Source: Acidiferrimicrobium sp. IK
Lineage (GTDB): Bacteria > Actinomycetota > Acidimicrobiia > Acidimicrobiales > Palsa-688
DNA: 64,000 nt
Direction: 5' to 3'
Assembly (NCBI RefSeq): GCF_025499425.1
Contig: NZ_JAIMCB010000009.1
Span: forward strand, 124,001-188,000
The notes under the pieces were generated by a model that made no database searches, was not told where the DNA came from, and saw only the letters and a list, made by a program, of their open reading frames with translations. Each line of letters opens with the position of its first letter. Positions within the stretch are counted from its first letter, which is position 1. Of this stretch, positions 49,441 to 57,417 are shown piece after piece. Both the position numbers and the translations under genes were made by a program.

Positions 49441-50676
49441 CTACGCCTGCGTGAAGATCAGCGTGGCGTTGTGGCCGCCGAAACCGAAGCTGTTGGTGAG
49501 CGCCGCGGCCACCGAGGCCCGGCGAGCGACGTGGGCCACGTGGTCCAGCTCGCAGCCGGCGTCGACGTCGTCGAGGTTGATGGTCGGCGGCAGCAGGCCG
49601 GTGCGGATGGCCTGGATGCACGCGATCGCCTCCAGCGCGCCCGCCGCGCCGAGGGTGTGACCGGTCATCGACTTAGTGGAGCTGACCGGCGGCCCGGACG
49701 GCCCGAACACCCGGCGTAGCGCCAGCGCCTCGACCCGGTCGTTCGGAGGCGTCGACGTGCCGTGGGCGTTGACGTAGCCGACGTCGCCGGGGCCGAGGCC
49801 CGCGTCGGCCAGAGCCGCTTCCATGGCCCGCACCGCCCCGTCGCCGTCCGGGTGAGGAGCGGTGATGTGGTGGGCGTCGGCCGTCGAGCCGTAACCGGCA
49901 ACCTCGGCCAGGATCGTCGCCCCCCTCGCCAGCGCCGCCTCCCGCTCCTCGAGCACCAGCGTCGCGGCGGCCTCCCCCATCACGAACCCGTCGCGGCCGG
50001 AGTCGAATGGCCGCGACGCTCGGCCCGGCTCGTCGTTGCGGGTCGAAAGCGCCTTCATGGCCGCGAATGCCGCTATACCGACCTCCCCGACCGCGGCCTC
50101 GCACCCCCCGCAGATCATGGCGTCGGCCCGGCCCAGGCGGATCTGGTCGGCGCCCTCGCCGATCGCCTGCGCCGAGGCCGCGCACGCCGTCACGGTGCAG
50201 GAGTTGTAGCCGGTGGCACCGTGCTGCATGGCGATGAGCCCGGCGGCCATGTTGGCCAGGGTCATGGGCAGCGTGTACGGGCTGACCCACTCCGGCCCGC
50301 GGTCTCGTAGCACCCCGACACCGTCGGTCAGCGAGCCGAGCCCGCCGATGCCGGTCCCGTAGATGACCCCGACCCGCTCGGGGGCGGCGGCGATGTCCAG
50401 CTTGGAGGCGTCGACCGCCTCGGCGGTCGCGGCCAGCGCCAGCTGCACGTTGCGGTCCAAATGGCGCGCCCGGCGCTTTCCGAAGTGCGCGACGGGGTCG
50501 AAGCCGCGGACCTCGGCCGCTATCCGCACCGCCAGGCCCGACGCGTCGAACCCGGCGATCGGCGCCACGCCGGAGCGTCCGGCGACCATCGCGTCCCAGG
50601 TGGCTTCGGCGCTGGTCCCGAGCGCGCTCAGCGCCCCCATACCGGTGACCACGACCCGCCGTCGCTCGCTGCGCAC
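49441..50676 (-). CDS. fabF: 3-oxoacyl-ACP synthase II FabF
   Basis: This 411-residue condensing enzyme starts RRRVVVTGMGALSALG. The nucleophile Cys is in VTACAASAQAIGEGA, and the two His are in NAHGTSTPPND and KSMTGHTLGAAGA. It elongates acyl-ACP with malonyl-ACP. Two starts compete. ATG 50685 is overlapped by a good -10 hexamer (TAGGAT, minus strand 50689-50684), which would leave it outside the transcript. GTG 50676 lies seven bases after that hexamer, the leaderless spacing seen across the window, so I chose it. Ser- and Arg-rich upstream codons are not conserved. Confidence 0.92.
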   Translation of the reverse strand: MRSERRRVVVTGMGALSALGTSAEATWDAMVAGRSGVAPIAGFDASGLAVRIAAEVRGFDPVAHFGKRRARHLDRNVQLALAATAEAVDASKLDIAAAPERVGVIYGTGIGGLGSLTDGVGVLRDRGPEWVSPYTLPMTLANMAAGLIAMQHGATGYNSCTVTACAASAQAIGEGADQIRLGRADAMICGGCEAAVGEVGIAAFAAMKALSTRNDEPGRASRPFDSGRDGFVMGEAAATLVLEEREAALARGATILAEVAGYGSTADAHHITAPHPDGDGAVRAMEAALADAGLGPGDVGYVNAHGTSTPPNDRVEALALRRVFGPSGPPVSSTKSMTGHTLGAAGALEAIACIQAIRTGLLPPTINLDDVDAGCELDHVAHVARRASVAAALTNSFGFGGHNATLIFTQA

Positions 50677-50796
50677 CCGAGTCATCCTAGGTTGCCGGGC
50701 GTCCCGCACCCCGCAGCCCGTCCCTGCGAGCGGCGCGCCTGTCGCGGCCCGGCCCGGGATGGCTGGGAGCGCCCTACACTGGTAGACACTCGCGCT

Positions 50797-53217
50797 ATGG
50801 CGGTCCCGCAACTCCCACCATCGGCACCCCAGGCCGCCAGCGGCATTCCCCGGTCTTCGCTTCCCGAGACGCGGGCCTACCGCTTCAAGCGCAAGGTCCT
50901 CGGCGAGCCGCTGGTCAACGAGGCGCTGTCGGAGGAGCGTCTCCCGAATCCCATCGCCCTCGGCGTGCTCGCCCCCGACTGCATCTCCTCGACGGCATAC
51001 GGCAGTGAGGAGATCCTCAACATCCTGGTCCCGGTGGCCGGGGTGGCCGCCTTCAGCCTGGTCGTACCCCTGACCCTCGGGATCCTCGTCATCCTGTTCT
51101 TCGTGACGCTCTCCTACCGGGAGGTCGTCATGGTCTACACCAAGGCCGGCGGCTCCTACGTCGTCGCCCGGGACAACTTCGGGCTGAACGTGGCCCAGAT
51201 CGCCGCGGTGGCGTTGCTCATCGACTACGTCGTGACCGTCGCGGTGCAGTCCGCGGCCGGCACCAACGCCTTGACGTCCGCTGTTCCCTCTCTGACCCCC
51301 TACCAGGTGCCCATCACGATCGGCGTCGTGGTGCTGCTCGTCTATGGGAACCTCCGCGGGATCAGAGAAGCCGGACGGGCGTTCGCCCTGCCCACGTACC
51401 TGTTCATCGCCGCAGTGGCGTCAGTAGTGGTCGTGGGGATCGTCAAGGACCTGATCAGCGGGTTGCCGCACGTGGCACTCAAGGCGCACGCCTTGGTCCA
51501 GGAGCCCCAATACGTCGGGCACACCGGCAGCGGTCACGGCTTGCTGATGGGCGTGGCGGTGTTCTACGTGCTCAAGTCGTTCGCCAACGGCGGCGCTTCG
51601 CTCACCGGCCTGGAGGCCATCTCAAACGGGGTCGGCGCATTTCAGCCTCCCGAGGGCCGCAACGCCCGCAAGGTGCTGGTCATCATGTCGTGCACACTCG
51701 GCACCCTGGTGCTCGGCGTGTCGGTCCTGGCCCACATCACCCACGCCACCCCCTACGCGGCAGGCACGCCAACGGTCCTGTCCCAGGAGGCCAAGGTGGT
51801 GTTCGGGACCGGGGGCTTCGGCAGCGTCATTTACTACATCGTGCAGCTGGCCACCCTGCTCATTCTCTACACCGGCGCCAACACCAGCTTCAACGGGTTC
51901 CCGTTCCTCGCCAGCTTCGTCGCCGAGGACCGCTTCTTGCCCTACAAGCTGACCAAGCGGGGCCACCGTCTGGTCTTCTCCAACGGGATCATCATCCTCG
52001 CAGTGGTGTCCATCACCTTGCTCCTGGTCACCAGGGCCAACGTGAACTCCCTGGTCGCGGTGTACGCGATCGGAGTGTTCACCGGTTTCACCCTCGCCGG
52101 CGCCGGAATGGTCAAGCACCACATCACCGAGAAGGAGCCGGCGTGGCGACGCAAGCTGGTCATCAACGGCTTCGCCTCGTTCTTGTCGTTCGCGGTGGTG
52201 ATCATCTTCGCGGTCACCAAGTTCACCGAGGGGGCGTGGGTCGTGGTGATCCTGTTCCCCATCATGTGGATCGGGCTGACCCGCCTCAACAAGCGCTACC
52301 GGCTCGAGGCGTCGGTGCTCGGCGAGACGGTGGCCGAGGCCGCAGCCGAAGCCAAGCCGCTGCCCCGGGCCGTGGCCCTCATGCTCGTCGACCGGATGGA
52401 CCTGGCCACCGCCCGGGCCATCCAGTACGCCAAGACCCTCAACGTAGACGAGCTGCGAGCGGTGCACTTCTCGATCGACACCACCCGAGCCGCCCGCCTC
52501 CAGGAGCGGTGGGTCCGCCTCGGGCTCACCCGGCTGCCGCTGGAGCTGATCGACTGCCCGGACCGGCGGGTCATCCGGGCCTGCCTCGAGCTGGTGGAGG
52601 ACTACCTCTCCGATGGGCGCACCGAGGTGAACGTCTTGCTCCCCCGCCGCTCCTACAAGCGGGCCTACAGCCGTTTCCTGCATGACGCCACGGGCGAGCG
52701 CCTGGCCGCGGCGGTGAGCCGCCTGCCCCACGTCAACGCCACCATCGTCCCCTTCGACGTCGACGAGGAACTGCGGGAGCGACGCCGGGCCAAGCATGAG
52801 CTGCGCTCCGACAGCTCAGCCTCCGCCGCGGCCGGCGACCCGGTCGGCGCCCGTCACGGCCACGGTCACGGCGGTCACCGGGCCAAGGCCGAGGCAGGCG
52901 CGGAAGCCAACGACGGGGCGTCCCTGGCCAACCTGCCGGGGGTTCGCCCGATCGTCGGCCTCCAGCCTCGTCAGCGGGCCCGGGTCGCGGGTCGCATCCG
53001 CAGCCTCACCGTCCAGCCGTGGGGGAGCGTGCCCACCCTCGAGTGTGTCATCGACGACGACAGGGGCCGCCTGGTCGTCGCCTTCCTCGGGCGGCGCCAG
53101 ATCGCCGGCATCCAACCCGGAGCGCGGATCATCGTGGAAGGGACCGTCACCGAGCGCAAGGGCAAGCTGACGATCATCAACCCGACCTACGAGTTCGCCG
53201 CCGCCAACCCGGCGTGA
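50797..53217 (+). CDS. APC-superfamily permease fused to a C-terminal OB-fold domain
   Basis: The protein has 806 residues. A 12-helix APC permease (about 55-500) contains LAPDCISSTAYGSEEIL, KAGGSYVVARDNFG and KSFANGGASLTGLEAISNGV. A cytoplasmic alpha/beta region follows (about 520-660, VDRMDLATARAIQYAKTL, USP-like), then a His-rich linker (ARHGHGHGGH, near 685-695). The end is an OB-fold (about 725-806; RARVAGRIRSLTVQPWGSVPTLECVI, GTVTERKGKLTIINPTYEF) like the small nucleic-acid-binding OB proteins of actinobacteria. ATG 50797 has TACACT (50775-50780) upstream. The transporter group is related to amino acid/potassium carriers; the substrate is unknown. I know of such OB proteins as separate genes, so the fusion is notable. 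Confidence 0.85.
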   Translation: MAVPQLPPSAPQAASGIPRSSLPETRAYRFKRKVLGEPLVNEALSEERLPNPIALGVLAPDCISSTAYGSEEILNILVPVAGVAAFSLVVPLTLGILVILFFVTLSYREVVMVYTKAGGSYVVARDNFGLNVAQIAAVALLIDYVVTVAVQSAAGTNALTSAVPSLTPYQVPITIGVVVLLVYGNLRGIREAGRAFALPTYLFIAAVASVVVVGIVKDLISGLPHVALKAHALVQEPQYVGHTGSGHGLLMGVAVFYVLKSFANGGASLTGLEAISNGVGAFQPPEGRNARKVLVIMSCTLGTLVLGVSVLAHITHATPYAAGTPTVLSQEAKVVFGTGGFGSVIYYIVQLATLLILYTGANTSFNGFPFLASFVAEDRFLPYKLTKRGHRLVFSNGIIILAVVSITLLLVTRANVNSLVAVYAIGVFTGFTLAGAGMVKHHITEKEPAWRRKLVINGFASFLSFAVVIIFAVTKFTEGAWVVVILFPIMWIGLTRLNKRYRLEASVLGETVAEAAAEAKPLPRAVALMLVDRMDLATARAIQYAKTLNVDELRAVHFSIDTTRAARLQERWVRLGLTRLPLELIDCPDRRVIRACLELVEDYLSDGRTEVNVLLPRRSYKRAYSRFLHDATGERLAAAVSRLPHVNATIVPFDVDEELRERRRAKHELRSDSSASAAAGDPVGARHGHGHGGHRAKAEAGAEANDGASLANLPGVRPIVGLQPRQRARVAGRIRSLTVQPWGSVPTLECVIDDDRGRLVVAFLGRRQIAGIQPGARIIVEGTVTERKGKLTIINPTYEFAAANPA

Positions 53218-53233
53218 GCCGTCGCTGACCTGC

Positions 53234-54016
53234 GTGAAGCGCGGACCCATCCTCCTCCTCGGAGGTCGCAGCGAGATTGGCCTGGCGGTCGTGGAGCGCC
53301 TGGTGCGAGCCGACCCCCGACCGGTGGTCCTCGCCGCTCGGGCCGAGCGGCACGGCGCCGTGTCGTCCGGTGCCGTGCCGGCGCCGGGCCGGGCGGCGGC
53401 GGGTGCCGCGCTGCGGGCGGCGGGCGCCCCCACCGTCAGCCAGGTTGACTTCGACGCTGACGACTTGGCCTCACACGCAGGGATCCTGGACGCGGTGATA
53501 GCCGAGTACGGCCCTATAGGCACCGCCGTCGTCGCTTTCGGGATCCTGGGCGACCAAGCCCGGGCGGAGCGCGACGTCGATCACGCCCTGGCCATCGTGC
53601 ACACCGACTACGTCGCTCAGGTCAGCATGCTGACCCTCTTGGCCGAGCGGGGACGGACAGCCGGCGCCGGGCAGATCGTCGCCTTCTCCTCCATCGCCGG
53701 CGCTCGGGTGCGGAGGGCCAACTACGTTTACGGGTCGGCCAAGGCCGGCCTCGACGGTTTCGCGACCGGCCTGTCGAGCGCCCTGGCCGGGAGCGGTGTG
53801 AGCCTTCTCCTGGTCCGGCCCGGCTTCGTCACCGGACGGATGACTGCGGGCATGCCACCGGCGCCGCTGGCGCGCACCCCCGAACAGGTCGCCGACGCGA
53901 CGGTCCGAGCGCTCGCCGCCGGCCGGCGCGAGGTGTGGGTGCCGGCGACGCTCGGGCCGCTGGCTGCGGTCGCCCACCTGGTGCCCTCGACGCTGTGGCG
54001 ACGACTGCCCCGCTGA
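53234..54016 (+). CDS. DprE2-like short-chain reductase
   Basis: This 260-residue SDR has the modified cofactor motif LLLGGRSEIGLAVVERLV, VVAFGILGDQA, FSSIAGARVRRANYVYGSAKAGLDGF (Ser, Tyr, Lys) and LLVRPGFVTGRMT. The GGxSEIGL start, AFGxLGD and VRRxNxVYGSxKAGLDGF match DprE2, which with DprE1 makes decaprenylphosphoryl-arabinose for the cell wall. No DprE1-type FAD oxidase is in the window, so the partner is elsewhere or the substrate differs. An Ala-rich loop (about 40-65) is longer than usual. GTG 53234 follows the permease gene by 16 bp. Confidence 0.82.
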   Translation: MKRGPILLLGGRSEIGLAVVERLVRADPRPVVLAARAERHGAVSSGAVPAPGRAAAGAALRAAGAPTVSQVDFDADDLASHAGILDAVIAEYGPIGTAVVAFGILGDQARAERDVDHALAIVHTDYVAQVSMLTLLAERGRTAGAGQIVAFSSIAGARVRRANYVYGSAKAGLDGFATGLSSALAGSGVSLLLVRPGFVTGRMTAGMPPAPLARTPEQVADATVRALAAGRREVWVPATLGPLAAVAHLVPSTLWRRLPR

Positions 54017-54111
54017 GCGCTCACGGCCCCGCCGCTGCGCCACCGGGGGTGGGCCGGCCCGGCGCGCCGACCCGCGCCTGGTGGCCGGCGCCCGGCTCTA
54101 GCCTGGCGTCC

Positions 54112-54441
54112 ATGGCAGACGGCTCGACGGTCCAGGTCCGCGACAACCCGGAGGCTGGGTGCTTCGAGCTCAGCGTCGACGGCCAGCCGGCGGGCCAGGC
54201 CGAGTATCAAGCGGCCGGAGGCACCGTCACCATGACCCACACCGAGATCTATGACGCCTACGGAGGGCGCGGCCTCGGCTCGACGCTCATCAAAGCCGCC
54301 CTGGATGCGCTCCGCGAGCGCGGCGCGTCGGTGATCCCCGAGTGCCCTTTCGTCCGGTCCTACCTGCAGCGCCACTCCGAGTACGCAGCCATGGTGCCGC
54401 TCGAGGAGCGATCCCGCTTCGAGCTGCCCGACGGGGAGTAG
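54112..54441 (+). CDS. Small GNAT (YjdJ/Gtn-like) acetyltransferase-fold protein
   Basis: This 109-residue protein has LSVDGQPAGQAEYQAAGGTVTMTHTEIYDAYGGRGLGSTLIKAALDALRERGASVIPECPFVRSYLQRHSEY, spread over the domain. This is the minimal GNAT group with the acetyl-CoA loop GGRGLGSTL and the conserved CPFVRSYLQRH. The role is unknown. TAGCCT (54099-54104) seven bases before ATG indicates a leaderless start. Confidence 0.88.
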   Translation: MADGSTVQVRDNPEAGCFELSVDGQPAGQAEYQAAGGTVTMTHTEIYDAYGGRGLGSTLIKAALDALRERGASVIPECPFVRSYLQRHSEYAAMVPLEERSRFELPDGE

Positions 54442-54462
54442 CCGCCAGGCGGCTCCCGCCGC

Positions 54463-54491
54463 TTGCAACCCCGCTCCTACTGGGATAGCAT
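54463..54491 (+). promoter_or_regulatory. Promoter of the three-gene HEPN/MNT unit
   Basis: TTGCAA (54463-54468) and TAGCAT (54486-54491) are separated by exactly 17 bases, one of the better -35/-10 pairs in the window. The predicted transcript starts near 54498 and has a leader of about 86 bases before the GTG at 54584, unlike the many leaderless genes around it. Confidence 0.6.
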
Positions 54492-54583
54492 GAAACACAT
54501 CTGAATACCTCGTGCTCCGGCACCGTGTCGGCCCCCTCGGCTGCGGGCCCTTCCCACCCGGCAGGACCACAGCGGAGGCAAGC

Positions 54584-55033
54584 GTGCGTGACCCACAAAT
54601 CACGGTCGACGGCTACCAGGTCGGCGACCGCTCGAGACTCGACATGCACGACTGCGTGTGGTCACTGGCCCTCGACCAGCGGGCCTTTGGACCTCGCCGC
54701 TTGATCGTTTGCTGCACCGACCGGGATGGACGGGTGCTCGGGATGGCCCACACCGGTCGCACCGACCCGCCGGAGCTGGCGCTCGGACCGTGCCTGGCAC
54801 ACATCGGGGCGGGGGCCTCCGCCGCAGTGGCCTTCTGCGACGAGCTGCTCTCGGTCGGCCCACCACCACCAGACCTCGGGCCTCGCTTCGCCGCCGCCCG
54901 AGCGATCGCCCACCACCACGGCATCCACCTGGTCGACTGGATCGCCTGCGACGACCGGCTGCTGCGCAGCGCCCGCTTCGCCCTCCAGCCCGACACCGAG
55001 GCCGAAGGTTGGTGGGACGTGCCGGCGACATGA
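54584..55033 (+). CDS. Uncharacterised protein, possible degenerate RadC/JAB-like fold
   Basis: I do not firmly recognise this 149-residue protein. Its pattern, strand (LIVCCTDRDGRVLGMAHTG), helix, AVAFCDELLSVGPPPPDLG, then ARAIAHHHGIHLVDWIACDDRLLRSARF, parallels the C-terminal JAB domain of RadC, in which HNHPSG carries the metal ligands and LGIxxLDHxI follows. Here the His ligands are absent, so any metal activity is lost or the likeness is accidental. The GTG at 54584 has GGAGG five bases upstream. Its stop overlaps the MNT-like gene (ATGA), so all three genes are translated together. Confidence 0.55.
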   Translation: MRDPQITVDGYQVGDRSRLDMHDCVWSLALDQRAFGPRRLIVCCTDRDGRVLGMAHTGRTDPPELALGPCLAHIGAGASAAVAFCDELLSVGPPPPDLGPRFAAARAIAHHHGIHLVDWIACDDRLLRSARFALQPDTEAEGWWDVPAT

Positions 55034-55302
55034 GCGCATCCCTCGACCTGGTCCGGAGCCACCGCGACCAGCTCCTCGCCCTCGCCGCCGGCCACGGCAT
55101 CTCCAACATCCGGATCATCACCGCGGGAGCCGGGGTCGGCGGCGACCCAGACGTCGTCCGGCTCCTCGTCGACACCGACCCTCGCCGCCCGGGCATCGAG
55201 TTCTTCGCGTTCGCGGCCGACGCCGAAGACCTCCTCGCCACCCGGGTCGAGGTCGGCACCAGCATCCGCGCCGACGCGCCGGTGCGAAGCGAGCCGCTGT
55301 GA
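55030..55302 (+). CDS. MNT-domain (minimal nucleotidyltransferase) protein with degenerate active site
   Basis: This 90-residue protein has LVRSHRDQLLALAAGHGISNIRI, which matches the opening of MNT antitoxins (RHRDEILALAARHGxxNVRVFGS). The catalytic GS-x10-D-x-D motif is replaced: AGAGVGGDPDVVRLLVD lacks the Ser and the second Asp, and the third Asp (RVDV in active enzymes) is Glu (RVEV). MntA enzymes AMPylate the HepT toxin; this one probably cannot. It overlaps the genes on both sides (ATGA and a one-base overlap). Confidence 0.75.
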   Translation: MSASLDLVRSHRDQLLALAAGHGISNIRIITAGAGVGGDPDVVRLLVDTDPRRPGIEFFAFAADAEDLLATRVEVGTSIRADAPVRSEPL

Positions 55303-55760
55303 TGCGGCGCAGCGCCGAGGAGCACCTTCGCTACATCAAAGCCACCGCCGCGCTGGTCGAGGCCGAGACCCGGCGGATCGGCCGGGCCCGGTGGATGGCC
55401 GACGAGCAGGTCCGGACCGCCACCTACTACCGGCTGCACACCGTGGCCGAATCGGCCAAGGTCCTCCCCGACGAGGTGAAGGGCCGCCACCCCGAGGTGC
55501 CGTGGCGGGCGATGACGGCCATGCGCAACCGCCTGGTCCACGACCACCTCGACGTCGACCCGGGCATCGTCTGGTCGGTGGCCACCGAGGACCTCCCCCG
55601 GCTGGGGGCGGTGGCCGCAGCCGAGTTGGTGCGATCGCCAACGCTCAGCCGGGCCAATGGCCGCACTCAGGCCGGGCCCGGGACGGGCCGCGTTGCCGGC
55701 GTCACCGACCGCCCCAGGGGCCTGACCGACCGGGGAGGCGCCCTGACCCTCGAGCCGTGA
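55302..55760 (+). CDS. HEPN-domain (DUF86/HepT-like) protein lacking the target tyrosine
   Basis: The first 110 of 152 residues are a HEPN/HepT-like helical domain: YYRLHTVAESAKVLPDEVKGRHPEVPWRAMTAMRNRLVHDHLDVD, spread along helices 2-4. The RNase motif R-x4-H is intact (RNRLVH). HepT proteins usually read R-x4-H-x-Y, and the Tyr is AMPylated by MntA; here it is His. This fits the inactive MNT partner. Residues 111-152 form a Gly/Arg/Pro-rich tail not seen in HepT. ATG 55302 overlaps the MNT stop by one base. Confidence 0.82.
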   Translation: MRRSAEEHLRYIKATAALVEAETRRIGRARWMADEQVRTATYYRLHTVAESAKVLPDEVKGRHPEVPWRAMTAMRNRLVHDHLDVDPGIVWSVATEDLPRLGAVAAAELVRSPTLSRANGRTQAGPGTGRVAGVTDRPRGLTDRGGALTLEP

Positions 55761-55875
55761 GCACGGTCGTAGTCCCGGCCCCGGCGGCGGGGCTACTCAG
55801 ACCTCCCTCAGAAGTGACCGATGTCGCTCCCAAAACCGGAAGAACAGCCTCCGGATCCGGGTTGGATCAGGGCAT

Positions 55876-55900
55876 GATGTGGAGGACCAGCCTCCACATC
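55876..55900. promoter_or_regulatory. Operator upstream of the DHA2 efflux gene
   Basis: GATGTGGAGG (55876-55885) and CCTCCACATC (55891-55900) are perfect 10-bp arms with a five-base spacer, ending 17 bases before the ATG at 55918. Size and position suit a TetR dimer pair, and a TetR gene follows the efflux gene. Confidence 0.75.
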
Positions 55901-55917
55901 CCCCCTTGGAGCGTGAG

Positions 55918-57417
55918 ATGACCTCGAACAACGTGCTGCCCGACGTTGGCCCCGCGCGTGGCACCAGCGCCAGCAAGGACCACCACGCCCGCCGGTGGTG
56001 GATCCTCGCCGCGCTGACCCTCGCCCAGCTGATGGTCGTGCTCGACGCCACGGTGGTCAACATCGCCCTCCCGTCCGCCCAGCACGCCCTGCGGTTCTCG
56101 ACCGCCGACCGGCAGTGGATCGTGACCGCGTACTCATTGGCGTTCGGGAGCCTGCTCCTGCTCGGGGGACGCCTCTCGGACCTGCTCGGCGCCCGACGGG
56201 TGCTGATCGCGGGGATGATCGGCTTTGCCGCCGCCTCCGCTCTGGGCGGGGCCGCCACCGGGTTCCCGATGCTGGTAGTCGCCAGGGCCGTTCAGGGTGC
56301 GTTCGGGGCGCTGCTCGCCCCCGCCGCCCTCTCGCAGCTAACGACGACCTTCAGCGACCCGGCCGAACGAGGCAAGGCGTTCGGGATCTTCGGGGCGGTG
56401 GCCGGAGCCGGTGGGGCCGTGGGGCTGATCCTCGGCGGCGCTTTGACCCAATACCTGGACTGGCGGTGGTGCCTCTACATCAACGACGTGCTGGTCGTGT
56501 TCGCCCTGGCCGGGGCGATGACGTTCCTGCCCAGGAGCGAGCGGGCGCGCAACGTGCGGCTGGACTGGCCCGGAGTCGGGACGGTGGTGGCCGGCCTGGT
56601 CGGGATCGTCTACGGCTTCTCCGAGGCCGAGCATCGGGGATGGGCCGATCCCATCACCATCGGCCTTTTGCTCGCGGGCGTCGTGCTGCTCGGCGCGTTC
56701 GCGGCCATCGAGCGGCGCTCCGCCCACCCCCTTCTGCCCCTGCGCGTGCTCGCGGACCGCAATCGGGGCACCGCCAACCTGGTGATCCTCGTATCGGGGA
56801 TCGGGATGTTCGGTGTGTTCCTCTTCCTCACCTACTACATCCAGCTGGTGCTGGGGTTCTCGCCGCTGATGTCGGGTGTCGCGTTCTTGCCCATGATCGG
56901 CGCGCTGATGATCACCTCGACGGTGGCCACCGCCAAGCTCCTGCCCCGCACCGGCCCCCGGCCGCTGGTCAGCGCGGGGATGGCCATCGCCGCCGCCGGG
57001 CTCGTCGTCTTCGCCCAGCTCGGGGTCAGCTCGACGTATGGGGCTCTGGTGGTCCCGGGCCTGATCCTCGCCGGGGCCGGACTCGGGCTGGTGTTCGGGG
57101 CGGCCATGAACGTGGCCACGTCGGGTTCGGGCTCCGAGGACGCCGGCGTCGCTTCGGCCCTCCCCAACATCGGGCAGCAGGTCGGCGGCTCGATCGGCAC
57201 CGCGCTGCTCAACACGCTGGCAGCATCGGCGGCCACCTCCTACATCCACCAGCACGGTCCGTCCCTCGCCTCGCAGGCCGCGGCGTCCGTACGGGGCGAC
57301 GACGTGGCCTTCTGGGTGGCCGCCGGGGTCTTCGCCGCTGGCGCCGTCCTGTCTGCCCTCCTCTTCGAGCGGGGGCCGATGGCCATGGACCCTCACGCCG
57401 CTCCCGCCATGATCTGA
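55918..57417 (+). CDS. DHA2-family (EmrB/QacA-like) MFS multidrug efflux pump
   Basis: This 499-residue, 14-helix-type MFS antiporter has helix 1 motif LTLAQLMVVLDATVVNIALPSAQ, motif A GGRLSDLLGARRVLIAG, and the antiporter motif C region AVAGAGGAVGLILGGALTQYLDWRW, all typical of EmrB/QacA. It likely exports lipophilic drugs or host metabolites by proton exchange. ATG 55918 follows GAGCGTGAG; the frame is open a little upstream, through the operator. It is followed without a gap by its probable repressor. Confidence 0.93.
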   Translation: MTSNNVLPDVGPARGTSASKDHHARRWWILAALTLAQLMVVLDATVVNIALPSAQHALRFSTADRQWIVTAYSLAFGSLLLLGGRLSDLLGARRVLIAGMIGFAAASALGGAATGFPMLVVARAVQGAFGALLAPAALSQLTTTFSDPAERGKAFGIFGAVAGAGGAVGLILGGALTQYLDWRWCLYINDVLVVFALAGAMTFLPRSERARNVRLDWPGVGTVVAGLVGIVYGFSEAEHRGWADPITIGLLLAGVVLLGAFAAIERRSAHPLLPLRVLADRNRGTANLVILVSGIGMFGVFLFLTYYIQLVLGFSPLMSGVAFLPMIGALMITSTVATAKLLPRTGPRPLVSAGMAIAAAGLVVFAQLGVSSTYGALVVPGLILAGAGLGLVFGAAMNVATSGSGSEDAGVASALPNIGQQVGGSIGTALLNTLAASAATSYIHQHGPSLASQAAASVRGDDVAFWVAAGVFAAGAVLSALLFERGPMAMDPHAAPAMI

